Part shown: positions 53,246 to 61,975 of the stretch, in pieces
How the letters are laid out: each line of letters opens with the position of its first letter
Position numbering within the stretch: the stretch's first letter is position 1
Source: Treponema sp.
Lineage (GTDB): Bacteria > Spirochaetota > Spirochaetia > Treponematales > Treponemataceae
Length of the DNA: 64,000 nucleotides
Direction of reading: 5' to 3'
NCBI GenBank assembly: GCA_017938365.1
Contig: JAGBBT010000110.1
Span: forward strand, 29,581-93,580
Position numbers and translations under genes: made by a program
The notes under the pieces: generated by a model
What the model saw: only the letters and a program-made list of their open reading frames with translations
Databases searched by the model: none
Told to the model about the DNA's origin: nothing

Positions 53246-54199
53246 TTAACATTTTGGTATAAAGTCGTCACTAATTCTCACTGCATAAACTGCAACAATC
53301 ATCTGATTATTATCAGGAGTTGTAAATTGTTCGTTCATTGGAAAAAAATTATTTTTTCTTTTTTCTTCAAATAATTCTGTTATTCCAGTAATATCTTTAC
53401 AACATGCACATTTACTTGTTCTATACTTTTCAAATTTGTTATTCCAAATATTGGATAAATCACTAGACTTTTCAATAACTCCTTGAACATCTAAAGTTTT
53501 TCTCCACGATCTAAATGAAAGGCATGGAATAACTTCACCTTTATATGTGATACTACAAGATTCTTTACCAGCAGAACATGGTAAATCATTAAAATTATCT
53601 GCACGAACAATCTGTGTAGTTATATCTGTATCGATATCAAGATAATTAAGAAGATTTTTAATTTTATCTTGATTTAGTTGAAGTTTGTCATCAATTGTAA
53701 GCTGAACCTGCCATAAACCAAAATTAGAAGAAAATGTCTTTAAATAAAGAAAATCATTAATATTATGATTACCAAAATTTGTAATCATTGTAATTTTATT
53801 TTTAAATTCTTTTGCATTCTTTACAAGATCTTCTAATTCTTTAATATCTTTTTGAGTATTAACACTTACACCAAGACCATTGCTCTCATAATTAAGCAAA
53901 TTCATGCATTCGTTACTTTCAAGAAATAATCCATTTGTAAGAATTCTTATTCTTAAATCTGGTCTTTCTTCATTAAGTTGATTAACAATAGTAGGAAGTG
54001 ATTTATCAATTGCTGGTTCTCCACCGGTAATTGTGAGAAATTCAAGATCTTTTTGTTGAATAATTTCTTGAACGATTAAATCAACTTTTTCGTATGAAAC
54101 ATCTTCATTTCCAATAATATCTTTACTTCCACAAAAAGAACAATTTTTATTACATTTAGATGTAAATTCCCATATAATATCTTTAAGAATATAATTCAT
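53246..54199 (-). CDS. Radical SAM protein
   Basis: 317 residues. The cluster motif CNKNCSFC (CxxxCxxC, residues 15-22) binds the [4Fe-4S] cluster, TITGGEPAID is the GGE SAM-binding motif. A C-terminal SPASM-like Cys group (CSITYKGEVIPC and KCACC) may bind a second cluster. Such enzymes modify peptides, nucleosides or cofactors; the substrate cannot be told. It sits next to primase. Confidence 0.85.
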   Translation of the reverse strand: MNYILKDIIWEFTSKCNKNCSFCGSKDIIGNEDVSYEKVDLIVQEIIQQKDLEFLTITGGEPAIDKSLPTIVNQLNEERPDLRIRILTNGLFLESNECMNLLNYESNGLGVSVNTQKDIKELEDLVKNAKEFKNKITMITNFGNHNINDFLYLKTFSSNFGLWQVQLTIDDKLQLNQDKIKNLLNYLDIDTDITTQIVRADNFNDLPCSAGKESCSITYKGEVIPCLSFRSWRKTLDVQGVIEKSSDLSNIWNNKFEKYRTSKCACCKDITGITELFEEKRKNNFFPMNEQFTTPDNNQMIVAVYAVRISDDFIPKC

Positions 54200-54211
54200 T
54201 TTAAATCCCCT

Positions 54212-55225
54212 TTATTTTAACATTAGCATTCCTTTTACTCCATAAGCAACTCTCGATTTCAAAAAATCTATATTTGACCATAGCTTAATCATTTTATCAG
54301 AATACATAATTGATTCATTTATATCTTTAAATTGTTTAAGTTCTTTTGGCCATATAAAAACTTTTACAAATGGTTCTTCCTTTAATATTTTAATTGTTTT
54401 TTCTAATGATGTTTTATCTCTCCATTGATTATCCATTAAGTAAACTAATTCTAAATCTGGTGAATTATCTATGAGTAGTTTTCGCTGATGATTCGAAATT
54501 GTCAATGATCCAACAGCAACACCATTTTTTACCCAAATAGAATCAAACACTCCTTCTACAAGAAAAACATATGAAATATTCTTATCTAATTCAGATATTC
54601 CAAATACAGGTTTTTCTATATCTGATGGAAATTTATATTTAGCTTCTTTTTCTTGTTCATATGTAATTGCACGTTCTTGATAATAATTTTCATTCCATGG
54701 AATAACAAGTCTTTCTTCTTTTTTATCGAAATAAAAATGAAAATCTTTAGGAAGAAATGGAGCCTTTCTTAATTTTCTTTTTTCAATTATTTCTTCTACA
54801 AATGATGGAAGCTCATCTGTCCAATCACCATCTAATATATGTTCTTTTATAAGACCTTCTGCAGAAGGAATAAAATTTTGTTTTTTTGGTGTTTCACTTA
54901 TTTGACAGGCTTGAGCCTCTTCCATTGCTTTTTTCATGGAACCGGCTCGTTTAATAAGTTCTCTTTTTACATCTTGAACAGGAATTGCCATTACTTTAGA
55001 AAGAAATACTAATCCGGACATTCCATGTTCATTTGCGTCACAACCACCATTAAAACAATAATATGAATTTGTATCTAAATAAAAATGACCACGCTTTGAT
55101 TTTCTTTTGTGTCCATCACCACATATCGGACATCTGAAATTTAATTGATTCCCCTGTCTAGAAACACCAGACACGTTTTCATAAATCAAATCAATTATAT
55201 AAGGTTTTAAATCAAAATACGACAT
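54212..55225 (-). CDS. DNA primase (T4 gp61-like, DnaG family)
   Basis: Makes RNA primers for lagging-strand synthesis with the helicase. N-terminal zinc-binding domain FRCPICGDG...YYCFNGGCDANEHG (CxxC...C...C), then the TOPRIM domain: VFLVEGVFDSIW (motif I Glu), GSLTISNHQRKLL, and LVYLMDNQWRDKTS (the DxD region). 337 residues (T4 gp61 342). Its ATG lies inside the last codons of the kinase gene (the stop of that gene is at 55212). Confidence 0.92.
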   Translation of the reverse strand: MSYFDLKPYIIDLIYENVSGVSRQGNQLNFRCPICGDGHKRKSKRGHFYLDTNSYYCFNGGCDANEHGMSGLVFLSKVMAIPVQDVKRELIKRAGSMKKAMEEAQACQISETPKKQNFIPSAEGLIKEHILDGDWTDELPSFVEEIIEKRKLRKAPFLPKDFHFYFDKKEERLVIPWNENYYQERAITYEQEKEAKYKFPSDIEKPVFGISELDKNISYVFLVEGVFDSIWVKNGVAVGSLTISNHQRKLLIDNSPDLELVYLMDNQWRDKTSLEKTIKILKEEPFVKVFIWPKELKQFKDINESIMYSDKMIKLWSNIDFLKSRVAYGVKGMLMLK

Positions 55226-55763
55226 TTAAAATACTTTCTACAGTTTTACTCAAATTTTGAAATTCATTTTTAATTTCAAAATAATTCATATTGTATGTTT
55301 TAAGCAAGTTTAAAATAAAATCTTGAATAAAATCAGATTCTTTCTGTGAATGTATTCTTCCGAGATTCCTGGTAGGATGAAATATTTCTTGTTAAAAACA
55401 CATTTATATTATTGCAGTTCAAAGATTTAATTAATTCAAATGTAAAATCTCTAAAAATTTTATCATCAATTATTTTGTCTATTTTGTTATATTTGAAATA
55501 AACATATGATAAAAGAATAGGACTGTCAACCACTAAAATATCATTTGAATCTAACGCATTTTTAATTCTATGATATTGTTTTCCAAGAACATAAACTTGA
55601 TCATTTAAGGTTTTTATCCTATCTTCATAAACACAATCTTTTGCATATTCTGTGACTAGTTCAGCTTTAAGTCCATTTTCTTTAAGTTTTGCAAAAAGAG
55701 ATGCAGCAACAGTAGATTTTCCTATTCCGAGGACCGAGCAAATAAATTAATTATTGTTTTCAT
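55212..55763 (-). CDS. P-loop nucleotide kinase-like protein with three CGG +1 shifts
   Basis: 182 residues after three shifts (CGG at 55736, 55729 and 55362). The unshifted sequence stops after 13 codons; two shifts seven bases apart turn FA-CGG-T-CCT-CGG into FAGPGIGKSTVAASLF, a perfect Walker A motif. Next come VTEYAKDCVYED and ILVVDSPILLSYVY (Walker B/lid), typical of NadR-, thymidylate- or AAA-type nucleoside kinases. The third shift replaces an early end (SYQESRKNTFTERI) with ESGRIHSQKESDFIQDFI, like the conserved GR...Q...E lid/tail of these kinases, and ends on TGA overlapping primase. Substrate unknown. Confidence 0.88.
55360..55362 (-). other. CGG +1 frameshift site 13 (kinase, third)
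   Basis: Context TCT CGG A. Shift extends the gene to overlap primase instead of ending 110 bases before it. Confidence 0.88.
55727..55729 (-). other. CGG +1 frameshift site 14 (kinase, second)
   Basis: Context CCT CGG A; supplies the second Gly of the Walker A motif. Confidence 0.92.
55734..55736 (-). other. CGG +1 frameshift site 15 (kinase, first)
   Basis: Context GCT CGG T; supplies the first Gly of the Walker A motif. Spacing to the next CGG is seven bases, as in the glycosyltransferase. Confidence 0.92.
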
Positions 55764-56250
55764 TTGACACCTTATTACGTATATGAGTTAAAGTAACACT
55801 ATAATTGACTTCTTTCACTCCAAAATTGTCAAATTCATGTTTTGTGCATGTAAAATAACCTTCAATTTTGTTAGTTAATACTAATTGAAGAGCAGCATAA
55901 TACAGCTCGCTTCCATATTTCACATAAAGCCAATCGTCATTTTTTAATTTACTTAAATGATACAAAACTTCCTTTTGTTCATTATCATATCTGTTAAACT
56001 TATCGTTTTCATAATACGATATTTTGTGTTTTTCCCATTGATGTTTAACTTTAGAACGATGTTTCCAGTTCTTTACTTTAGGAATCCATCTAGTGTGTGT
56101 ATAACCATTTGGAAGATGTTTTAAACTTCTAGCAGGACGAATATATGGTTTGTGCTCGTCTGACGCAGCAAATTTCTTTTCTCTATGGGAATCATATCCA
56201 GAAACCCACGCATCAATTCGTAAAAATAATTTTCCAAGTTTTAATTTCAT
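55747..56250 (-). CDS. Hypothetical basic protein
   Basis: 167 residues, basic, rich in His, Lys, Tyr and Trp (TRWIPKVKNWKHRSKVKHQW). The C-terminal part (LYYAALQLVLTNKIEGYF) is alpha/beta. Overlaps the kinase start by 17 bases. Not recognised. Confidence 0.62.
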   Translation of the reverse strand: MKLKLGKLFLRIDAWVSGYDSHREKKFAASDEHKPYIRPARSLKHLPNGYTHTRWIPKVKNWKHRSKVKHQWEKHKISYYENDKFNRYDNEQKEVLYHLSKLKNDDWLYVKYGSELYYAALQLVLTNKIEGYFTCTKHEFDNFGVKEVNYSVTLTHIRNKVSNENNN

Positions 56251-56285
56251 AATTATTGTATGTAAATCTATAAAATAGATAAACT

Positions 56286-57524
56286 TTATACGATTTTAAT
56301 CTGCATTGGTGATACAACGTCACCTCTATTTCTTAAGTTCATTATTTGAACATCAGAAATTTCTTTTGCTTTAATAAGTATTCCTATAGCGCCATTTATA
56401 TCAGCATTTAAATTTTTACCAATAGAAGATTTAAATAGACCTCTTTTAATGCGTTTTCCTAAATATGATTCTTGATGTTTCATTTCTTCAAATGCCAAGT
56501 GATCACATTTTGAAGTATAACTTTCATTAATAATAATTACATCAATGTTATTTTCATTTGCTTTATATGAAAGCATTAAAATTAATTTATTAAATGGAAT
56601 TTGTATAAAATTTTGTGAGATATTTTTTCTCATTTTACAATTTTGTTTCCAGTTATTGTTATGTCCAATTACAATTTTTCCAATATTTTCATTAATACAT
56701 AAATTAACTATTTTTCTTGATATATTATGAAATATGACATTAATTTTTTGCTCTCGTCTTTTATTAAAACCTTCTAACTTTCTTGATGTATATCTATTAT
56801 TTTTTAATTTAAGTTCAGATTTTATCTTTGCAATTTCTTTATTATAGAATTGATTTATACTTTTTAATACCCCACCTTTAATAATCCAAGATTTATTTTG
56901 ATTATTTGTAGTTATGGCGCATAAATTGTTTAATCCAATATCTATTCCAATCACATTTTGTTTATTTAAACTTAAATTATTTTGTGCTTTTTCATAAATA
57001 ACTTCAATTTTAAATTTATCATAATAAGATAAAATTCTAAAACAATTAATAGATGCTTTATCAATATACTTTGGAATTTTAACAGAAACATCACTTTTTA
57101 AAAATTTTATTTCATATGATTTATCATGACATTTAATTTTCTTTGAAATTCTTCTAATATCATAAGTTAATAAATTTAATTTTCCATTTTTAAAATATCT
57201 TGGAATTTTTGGTTTTGCTTTAAATTTATCTTTATTTTTCTTATATGCTAATGTTGATTTAATAAATGACGTCCAATTAGTTGAAGCCTGTTTTATTATA
57301 CTTTGTTTGGCAACATAATCTAAATTAGATTCTTTAAAACATTTTTCATTCTTAACTAAATTATATAACTCATAATAGTTTGGTGTTTTTATCTTTTGTT
57401 CTTTTTTAGTTTTAAAATATGATTGTCTTAAAAAATATAAAGACTGATTATAAATTGATGTTGATTCTTGTAACATCACTCTTAATCGTTTATCATTTAA
57501 AATTATTTTTTCAGTTCTAACCAT
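56286..57524 (-). CDS. tnpB: TnpB-like protein of a second subfamily
   Basis: 412 residues. RuvC motifs NVIGIDIGLNNLCAIT (D) and NLNADINGAIGILIK (D). The region where canonical TnpB has its second acidic residue reads IVIGHNNNWKQN, and an acidic residue lies in the nearby IINESYTSKCDHLAF instead. The zinc ribbon is largely lost (only one SYTSKC Cys). It belongs to the IGHN/NQNFVQIPF-type group common in phages and cyanobacteria. Together with the TnpA upstream it forms a second IS607-like element. Confidence 0.85.
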   Translation of the reverse strand: MVRTEKIILNDKRLRVMLQESTSIYNQSLYFLRQSYFKTKKEQKIKTPNYYELYNLVKNEKCFKESNLDYVAKQSIIKQASTNWTSFIKSTLAYKKNKDKFKAKPKIPRYFKNGKLNLLTYDIRRISKKIKCHDKSYEIKFLKSDVSVKIPKYIDKASINCFRILSYYDKFKIEVIYEKAQNNLSLNKQNVIGIDIGLNNLCAITTNNQNKSWIIKGGVLKSINQFYNKEIAKIKSELKLKNNRYTSRKLEGFNKRREQKINVIFHNISRKIVNLCINENIGKIVIGHNNNWKQNCKMRKNISQNFIQIPFNKLILMLSYKANENNIDVIIINESYTSKCDHLAFEEMKHQESYLGKRIKRGLFKSSIGKNLNADINGAIGILIKAKEISDVQIMNLRNRGDVVSPMQIKIV

Positions 57525-57555
57525 ATTTGTTTATATATTTTATATTGTTTATTTT

Positions 57556-57563
57556 TATTTATA
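57556..57563 (-). promoter_or_regulatory. T4-type late promoter core before TnpB
   Basis: Minus strand TATAAATA, 32 bases upstream of the tnpB-like start codon and just after the tnpA stop. Confidence 0.4.
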
Positions 57564-57566
57564 AAA

Positions 57567-58175
57567 CTATTTGTCTTTTTCTGAAAGTTTGATGTCTTTT
57601 TTCAAATTATTCAATAAAGATTTTCTTTTTCCATAAAACTTCATTGAAAAATGATGTATGATTGCTATTAAATCATTTGTAAGTTCTTCTTGAAATGATT
57701 TTTCTTCAGGTGCATTAACTTCAATAATTTTTACATTAAAATTATTAAAGAAATTTTCAAAATAGCCATATCCAAATCTAGTTAATCTATCTCTATTTGA
57801 TATAATTATATCTGAAATATTTCCATTAATAACTTCTTTAATTAAATTATTTAAACCATTTCTATTTTCATTCATTCCAGATGCAATATCAGAATAAACA
57901 TATTTTTCTTTAATAATCTCACCTTTAGCAATTAAATATTTTTTTAATAAGGATATTTGATTTTCTAAATCAATTTTTTGTTTTGGTGTAGAAACTCGTG
58001 CATAAATTGCAATATGTTTTTCTTGAAATTGATATTGATTAGGTAATTTATAAAGATATTTTTTATCACCAATTTGTTTAAATTCAATTTTATTTCTTGT
58101 CTTTAATTGATACAAATATTGATTAGAAATTTTTAAAATTGAACGTATTTCTTTAGATGTATACCAATGTTCCAT
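57567..58175 (-). CDS. tnpA: IS607-family serine recombinase TnpA
   Basis: 202 residues from the ATG at 58175. HTH HWYTSKEIRSILKISNQYLY, catalytic ARVSTPKQKIDLENQI, and IIISNRDRLTRFGYGYFENF. Closely similar to the TnpA at 26409, so both elements share a recombinase lineage while their TnpB proteins differ. Confidence 0.92.
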   Translation of the reverse strand: MEHWYTSKEIRSILKISNQYLYQLKTRNKIEFKQIGDKKYLYKLPNQYQFQEKHIAIYARVSTPKQKIDLENQISLLKKYLIAKGEIIKEKYVYSDIASGMNENRNGLNNLIKEVINGNISDIIISNRDRLTRFGYGYFENFFNNFNVKIIEVNAPEEKSFQEELTNDLIAIIHHFSMKFYGKRKSLLNNLKKDIKLSEKDK

Positions 58176-58242
58176 AAAATAAATTTCCATTATTTTATAA
58201 TTAATATAAACATATAATATAAAATTTAATTATTTTACTTAA

Positions 58243-58716
58243 TTATATACATTCAAAACAATACGAATCCTTTATTGGAATATTTGACATATACGCAAGA
58301 TTTAAAAGCTTTTTACGAATATAGTTAAATCCTTCAACAGAAAATGGTGATAAAACTACAGTATCAAACAAATTATGTTCTTTATATACATTAAAATATT
58401 TTTCAATTAATGTAGTTCCTATTCCTTTATTTTTAAATTCATCTGAAATAGAAATATACATAATCGTTCTATCATAAAAAGTACTTAAATGATTTTTATC
58501 ATAGTCTTTATATTCATATGTTGAAACACAAAGCTGTTTTAAACATCCAATAAGATTGTTTTCATTCCAACATGTGACATACACTTCAGGAATTTCTACA
58601 TTTTTATAAATCTTAGTAAAATTTTCATGTTTTACATATTTAGGAAGAAACACCTGAGATTTAATAGCATTTTCAAAATCTTCAGTTGAATAAAAAATTT
58701 TATAAGTTTTAATCAT
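58243..58716 (-). CDS. GNAT-family acetyltransferase
   Basis: 157 residues from the ATG at 58716 (MIKTYKIFYSTEDFENAI). The acetyl-CoA loop is visible in MYISISDEFKNKGIGTTLIE (R/Q-x-x-G-x-G/A type, here NKGIGT), with the preceding strand and the following helix YFNVYKEH. C-terminal KKLLNLAYMSNIPIKDSY completes the fold. ATG touches the upstream kinase stop, so translation is coupled. Substrate unknown. Confidence 0.8.
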   Translation of the reverse strand: MIKTYKIFYSTEDFENAIKSQVFLPKYVKHENFTKIYKNVEIPEVYVTCWNENNLIGCLKQLCVSTYEYKDYDKNHLSTFYDRTIMYISISDEFKNKGIGTTLIEKYFNVYKEHNLFDTVVLSPFSVEGFNYIRKKLLNLAYMSNIPIKDSYCFECI

Positions 58717-58717
58717 G

Positions 58718-59164
58718 TTAAATACATTCATGCCAAATATCAAAAAACTTATTAATCTCAGCGTCAGTAACACTAGTAAGTTTCTTTTTCATCAGCTGAA
58801 CTTTTTCATCAGGAACACCATGAACATTCTGAAATTCTCCCATACACTGATGAATATAAACTTTATATCCATATTCATTTGCCATTTTAAAATAAATAAA
58901 ACGCTCTCTGGGAGTCAAAGAAGTGTTAGAAACACAAACAGGAAGTCCTTTACTCATAGCTTCTTTACATTTATACTGACACCAGCTATGAGCATATCCA
59001 AGCTTTCTAAAATCAAAGTTATAAACGCCGTTCTTATCATAAAAGAACATATCAGCTTCAAAATGCTGAAGATCTTTAATAAAAGGTTTCAATTCACGCT
59101 CAACATACGTAGATTTTCCAGAACCAGGAACGCCATAAACAAGATAAAAGCTCTTATTATCCAT
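58718..59164 (-). CDS. P-loop kinase (polynucleotide/AAA_33 type)
   Basis: 148 residues. Walker A VYGVPGSGKSTYVER (residues 10-19), adenine/lid region CVSNTSLTPRERFIYFKMAN, an acidic FEADMFFYDKNG after the second strand. Related to the kinase domain of T4 polynucleotide kinase and to small AAA_33 proteins. Could phosphorylate RNA ends together with the HAD phosphatase and RNA ligase-like protein. Contrast: this P-loop gene has no CGG. Confidence 0.85.
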   Translation of the reverse strand: MDNKSFYLVYGVPGSGKSTYVERELKPFIKDLQHFEADMFFYDKNGVYNFDFRKLGYAHSWCQYKCKEAMSKGLPVCVSNTSLTPRERFIYFKMANEYGYKVYIHQCMGEFQNVHGVPDEKVQLMKKKLTSVTDAEINKFFDIWHECI

Positions 59165-59221
59165 TTTTGAAACCTTTCTATTTTTATTTTAATATTAAAA
59201 TAGCATTGACATTAAAAATGT

Positions 59222-59671
59222 TTAAATTCCATATGCTTTTTTCATTTTTTCATAAACCCATTGATTTGGATTTAACCAATGAGAATTTAAAAAATGCTTA
59301 TGTTCTTTAGAATCTTTACCATTAAAATATTCACTTAAAAATGTTCCAACCGCACCAGATCTTGAAATTCCAGCAGTACAGTGTACATAAATCTTATCTT
59401 CATTTCCGGTAATAAAATTTTTTATTTTTTGTGCATCTTCATCACTCATTAATATAACATCTTGAAGAGGCTTATAATAATCGTGAAAATATAAAACTAA
59501 AAGATTTGGATTATTCAATAATGTAAATGGAGGTTCTTCTCTGTGAATTTTCTTTGGTTCATAAACTGGAGTATTAATTGATATTACTTTATAAGATTCT
59601 AACAACTTCTTTTCTTTATCTGTTCCTTTAATATTTTCAAAATAAATTCTTGGACGAACGTATACAATCAT
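59222..59671 (-). CDS. Dual-specificity/tyrosine phosphatase
   Basis: 149 residues. The Cx5R signature VHCTAGISRSG (C98, R104) is complete; the general acid Asp is probably in FHDYYKPLQD. Dephosphorylates protein Tyr/Ser/Thr or phosphoinositide-like or RNA 5' ends. It lies next to a kinase and an acetyltransferase, suggesting a protein- or RNA-modifying cluster. Confidence 0.88.
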   Translation of the reverse strand: MIVYVRPRIYFENIKGTDKEKKLLESYKVISINTPVYEPKKIHREEPPFTLLNNPNLLVLYFHDYYKPLQDVILMSDEDAQKIKNFITGNEDKIYVHCTAGISRSGAVGTFLSEYFNGKDSKEHKHFLNSHWLNPNQWVYEKMKKAYGI

Positions 59672-59703
59672 ATTAAATAATCCTTTTTACTTTTAAATTA
59701 AAC

Positions 59704-59742
59704 AAAAAAGGTGCTTAAACCTTATCACTTCCGTTTAAGCAC
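59704..59742 (-). terminator. Terminator hairpin ending the candidate RNA
   Basis: GTGCTTAAAC-12-base loop-GTTTAAGCAC, then TTTTTTG on the minus strand. Confidence 0.75.
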
Positions 59743-60200
59743 TTTGCAGTTGTATAATACACTACGGGGACTGCTGCTCCACTTTTCTATAAACAAGACA
59801 CTTAAAACAATTTAACCATATTGTCATGGGTGAGTTATCACAGGAGTCTCACAAACTGGATCTTCAGTATATTGCGACTGAATCGCATGCTAAGACACGT
59901 CAACTAACTCGTCTTAACAAGATTAATGTTTGCATTATTAATATATAATAATTTGCAGTATGTGTCTTTAAATCTATTTTAATCTAAACAACTGCCGCGA
60001 TTTTTCCCACCGAAAGCGCTTTATCTCAAAGATACCCTCTACAACGAAAATGAGCACCACTTTGTAGCTTTTATTCACATTCCCGCAGATAAACTACTCC
60101 AGCTCATTCATAGATATTCTTCAATAAGAATTAAAAGAATGTGAAACCCTCTTCTTTGAAAGCAATCATTTAGTAAATTTTTCAATCAGCATCATCAATT
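59704..60200 (-). ncRNA. Candidate large structured RNA
   Basis: The gap 59672..60233 (562 bases) holds no credible gene, yet is less AT-rich than other gaps and full of pairing potential on the minus strand: TTCACATTC with GAATGTGAA (long range), CTACAA/TTGTAG, AAGACAC/GTGTCTT, TGCAAATTATTA with its complement, GCGA/TCGC, GTGAG/CTCAC, and a 10-bp terminal hairpin GTGCTTAAAC/GTTTAAGCAC followed by T6 (59704..59742). Size and phage context recall the large ornate RNAs (ROOL/GOLLD-type) but I cannot show identity. No tRNA is visible. Confidence 0.5.
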
Positions 60201-60233
60201 TTATTTTTGATATGTTATAATAGCAATTATATT

Positions 60234-61019
60234 TTAATTGTAAACTATCGTGTACACTTTTGTCGTGTAATCTTTTTTATTTATAACATAAACAGCAATC
60301 CAGTAATTTTTGTAATTAAATGCATATTTTACATTTGATCTTGAACTTGTAAGAGGAATAGACTCTGCAACTTCTTTCAATTCAGGTAAAACTTTATTTG
60401 GATTATCTAGATCTCTTCGTAGTTTAGGATCAATTCCTTCCATAATTGCAAATCGTTTACCTGGAAATAACTTAGTTAAAGATCTATAAAATTCATTATT
60501 AGGAAGTACTGGTTTATATAACGAATCTGATCCGGCTTCCTGTCTAGCTTGTTTTAACATAAGAGCTTGAATATATTCAGACATTTTCTTTAACGTATCA
60601 GGTCTCATATTTGCTGCACATATATTTGCAAAGTTTGGAAAATATTTTTCAATTTCCTCATCTGATAACATATTGATAATATAGATTTTATTATTACCAG
60701 CTTGCAAATGTCTTTTAAGTTTATCATTACCGGTATCCTGTACAATTTTATCTATTGTTGAATAAAAAACTTCCTCAGCCTTTTTAGGAAATCTTACCAT
60801 AGGACGACTAGCATAGTATAAAATCAAACCATCCTTAGCATCACTGCCTAATGGTGATGGAGCAAATAAACGAGCTAATGCATTAGCGTTAGCTCTGCTA
60901 CAACCTAACCACCTATATTTGTTATTAGCATAAGCAGTTAATAACCCATCATATACATTATTACCAGAAACATCAATAGCTTCTAAAACTAATTTATATG
61001 CTTCAATAAACTTATCCAT
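60234..61019 (-). CDS. Predicted packaged protein of unknown function
   Basis: 261 residues. MDKFIEAYKLVLEAID matches the shared N-terminal signature (x-x-F-x-x-x-Y-x-x-(I/V/L)-(I/L)-x-(E/A)). Followed by a helical body (ANALARLFAPSPLGSDAKDG, SEYIQALMLKQARQEAG) and a C-terminal beta part (YAFNYKNYWIAVYVINKKDY). Not recognised. The structured RNA candidate lies directly downstream of it. Confidence 0.6.
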   Translation of the reverse strand: MDKFIEAYKLVLEAIDVSGNNVYDGLLTAYANNKYRWLGCSRANANALARLFAPSPLGSDAKDGLILYYASRPMVRFPKKAEEVFYSTIDKIVQDTGNDKLKRHLQAGNNKIYIINMLSDEEIEKYFPNFANICAANMRPDTLKKMSEYIQALMLKQARQEAGSDSLYKPVLPNNEFYRSLTKLFPGKRFAIMEGIDPKLRRDLDNPNKVLPELKEVAESIPLTSSRSNVKYAFNYKNYWIAVYVINKKDYTTKVYTIVYN

Positions 61020-61055
61020 ACTTTATCATTTTTAATTATATAAAGCTATAATATA

Positions 61056-61115
61056 CTAACATAAAATAATATAAAATTTTGATTAATTTACATCAAAATT
61101 TTATATGTATGTTAG
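61056..61115 (-). terminator. Long imperfect hairpin, possible terminator
   Basis: CTAACAT...AAAATTTTGAT-8 bases-ATCAAAATTTT...ATGTTAG, downstream of thyX on the minus strand and 40 bases upstream of the next gene. Confidence 0.5.
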
Positions 61116-61180
61116 CTTAAACTAAGAAATCTATTATTACATTCATAGATTTTTTATTTAAATTAAATCGATTTTTATAT

Positions 61181-61188
61181 ATTTATAA
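61181..61188 (-). promoter_or_regulatory. T4-type late promoter core
   Basis: Minus strand TATAAATA, 160 bases upstream of the gene at 60234..61019; the hairpin at 61056 lies between them. Confidence 0.4.
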
Positions 61189-61258
61189 AAGTTTAATTTA
61201 ATAAGTTTTATTCGCAAATTATATATTTTTATATGTAATTAAACAAAACATAATTTAT

Positions 61259-61951
61259 TTATTTGAATTCCTGATTCTCAAATGCAGAAATCACATGCGG
61301 ATAAATTGGTCGAATTAGTTCTTTAATTGCATTTGCATATTCTCTAATTTCAACTTGAGCATGTTCATCACAACGAAGCTTCAAAAATCCAAGAAGATTT
61401 CTAAGATCAACGGTTGCCCAGAAAGTTGTCATCATATTTTGAGGAAGAATGCCACGAGCTTGTTCACGACATACTCCAGCATCAAGAAGTTTCTTATAAA
61501 GTTGAAAAGCATGAATCTGTTGAATATCCATATCACAAATTAGTGATTTTTCATCTTTAATATGTGATCCTTCAATTGAAGCCTGCTTATTGTTTTCAGA
61601 TTGAACTCTAAGTGATTTTGGAAGGTAAAATGTAATTTCTTCATCTGTATATCTGCGAGAAATTTCATTATAAGACCAGCTTCTATGACGGTGCCACTGT
61701 GAGCGAACAAATAGAGGACAATGAACTGAAAACGTCATCGTGATGTGTTCAAATGGAGTCATATGTTTATTCTTAATAAGATAATTCATTAGTTTCAAAT
61801 CAGCATCATCAAATTTTTCTTTCTTTTTGCCAAATGAAACGCGAGCTGCATTAGTAATATCTACTTCAGCTCCCATAGTATTTAATAGTCCTATCCATCC
61901 TTGACCATCAAGTACCGTAATATGATTAGTTGGTGGAACATTAACATCCAT
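61259..61951 (-). CDS. thyX: Flavin-dependent thymidylate synthase
   Basis: Makes dTMP from dUMP using FAD and NADPH, fed by dUTPase in this window. The ThyX motif RHRSWSYNEISRRY (residues 88-101) is complete; further MTPFEHITMTFSVHCPLFVR and RGILPQNMMTTFWATVDLR are typical. 230 residues. AAGGAGATAAATTATT precedes the ATG. Confidence 0.97.
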   Translation of the reverse strand: MDVNVPPTNHITVLDGQGWIGLLNTMGAEVDITNAARVSFGKKKEKFDDADLKLMNYLIKNKHMTPFEHITMTFSVHCPLFVRSQWHRHRSWSYNEISRRYTDEEITFYLPKSLRVQSENNKQASIEGSHIKDEKSLICDMDIQQIHAFQLYKKLLDAGVCREQARGILPQNMMTTFWATVDLRNLLGFLKLRCDEHAQVEIREYANAIKELIRPIYPHVISAFENQEFK

Positions 61952-61975
61952 AATAATTTATCTCCTTTTTATTTT

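Larger units (their letters stand above)
56250..58200 (-). mobile_element. IS607-type insertion sequence 2
   Basis: TnpA and TnpB-like genes on the minus strand with AT-rich flanks; ends not determinable by eye. Confidence 0.7.

Noticed and set aside
59672..60233. tRNA genes in the noncoding gap
   Set aside because: No cloverleaf with a 7-bp acceptor, T-arm GTTC and 3' CCA could be drawn; the stems present are of other sizes.
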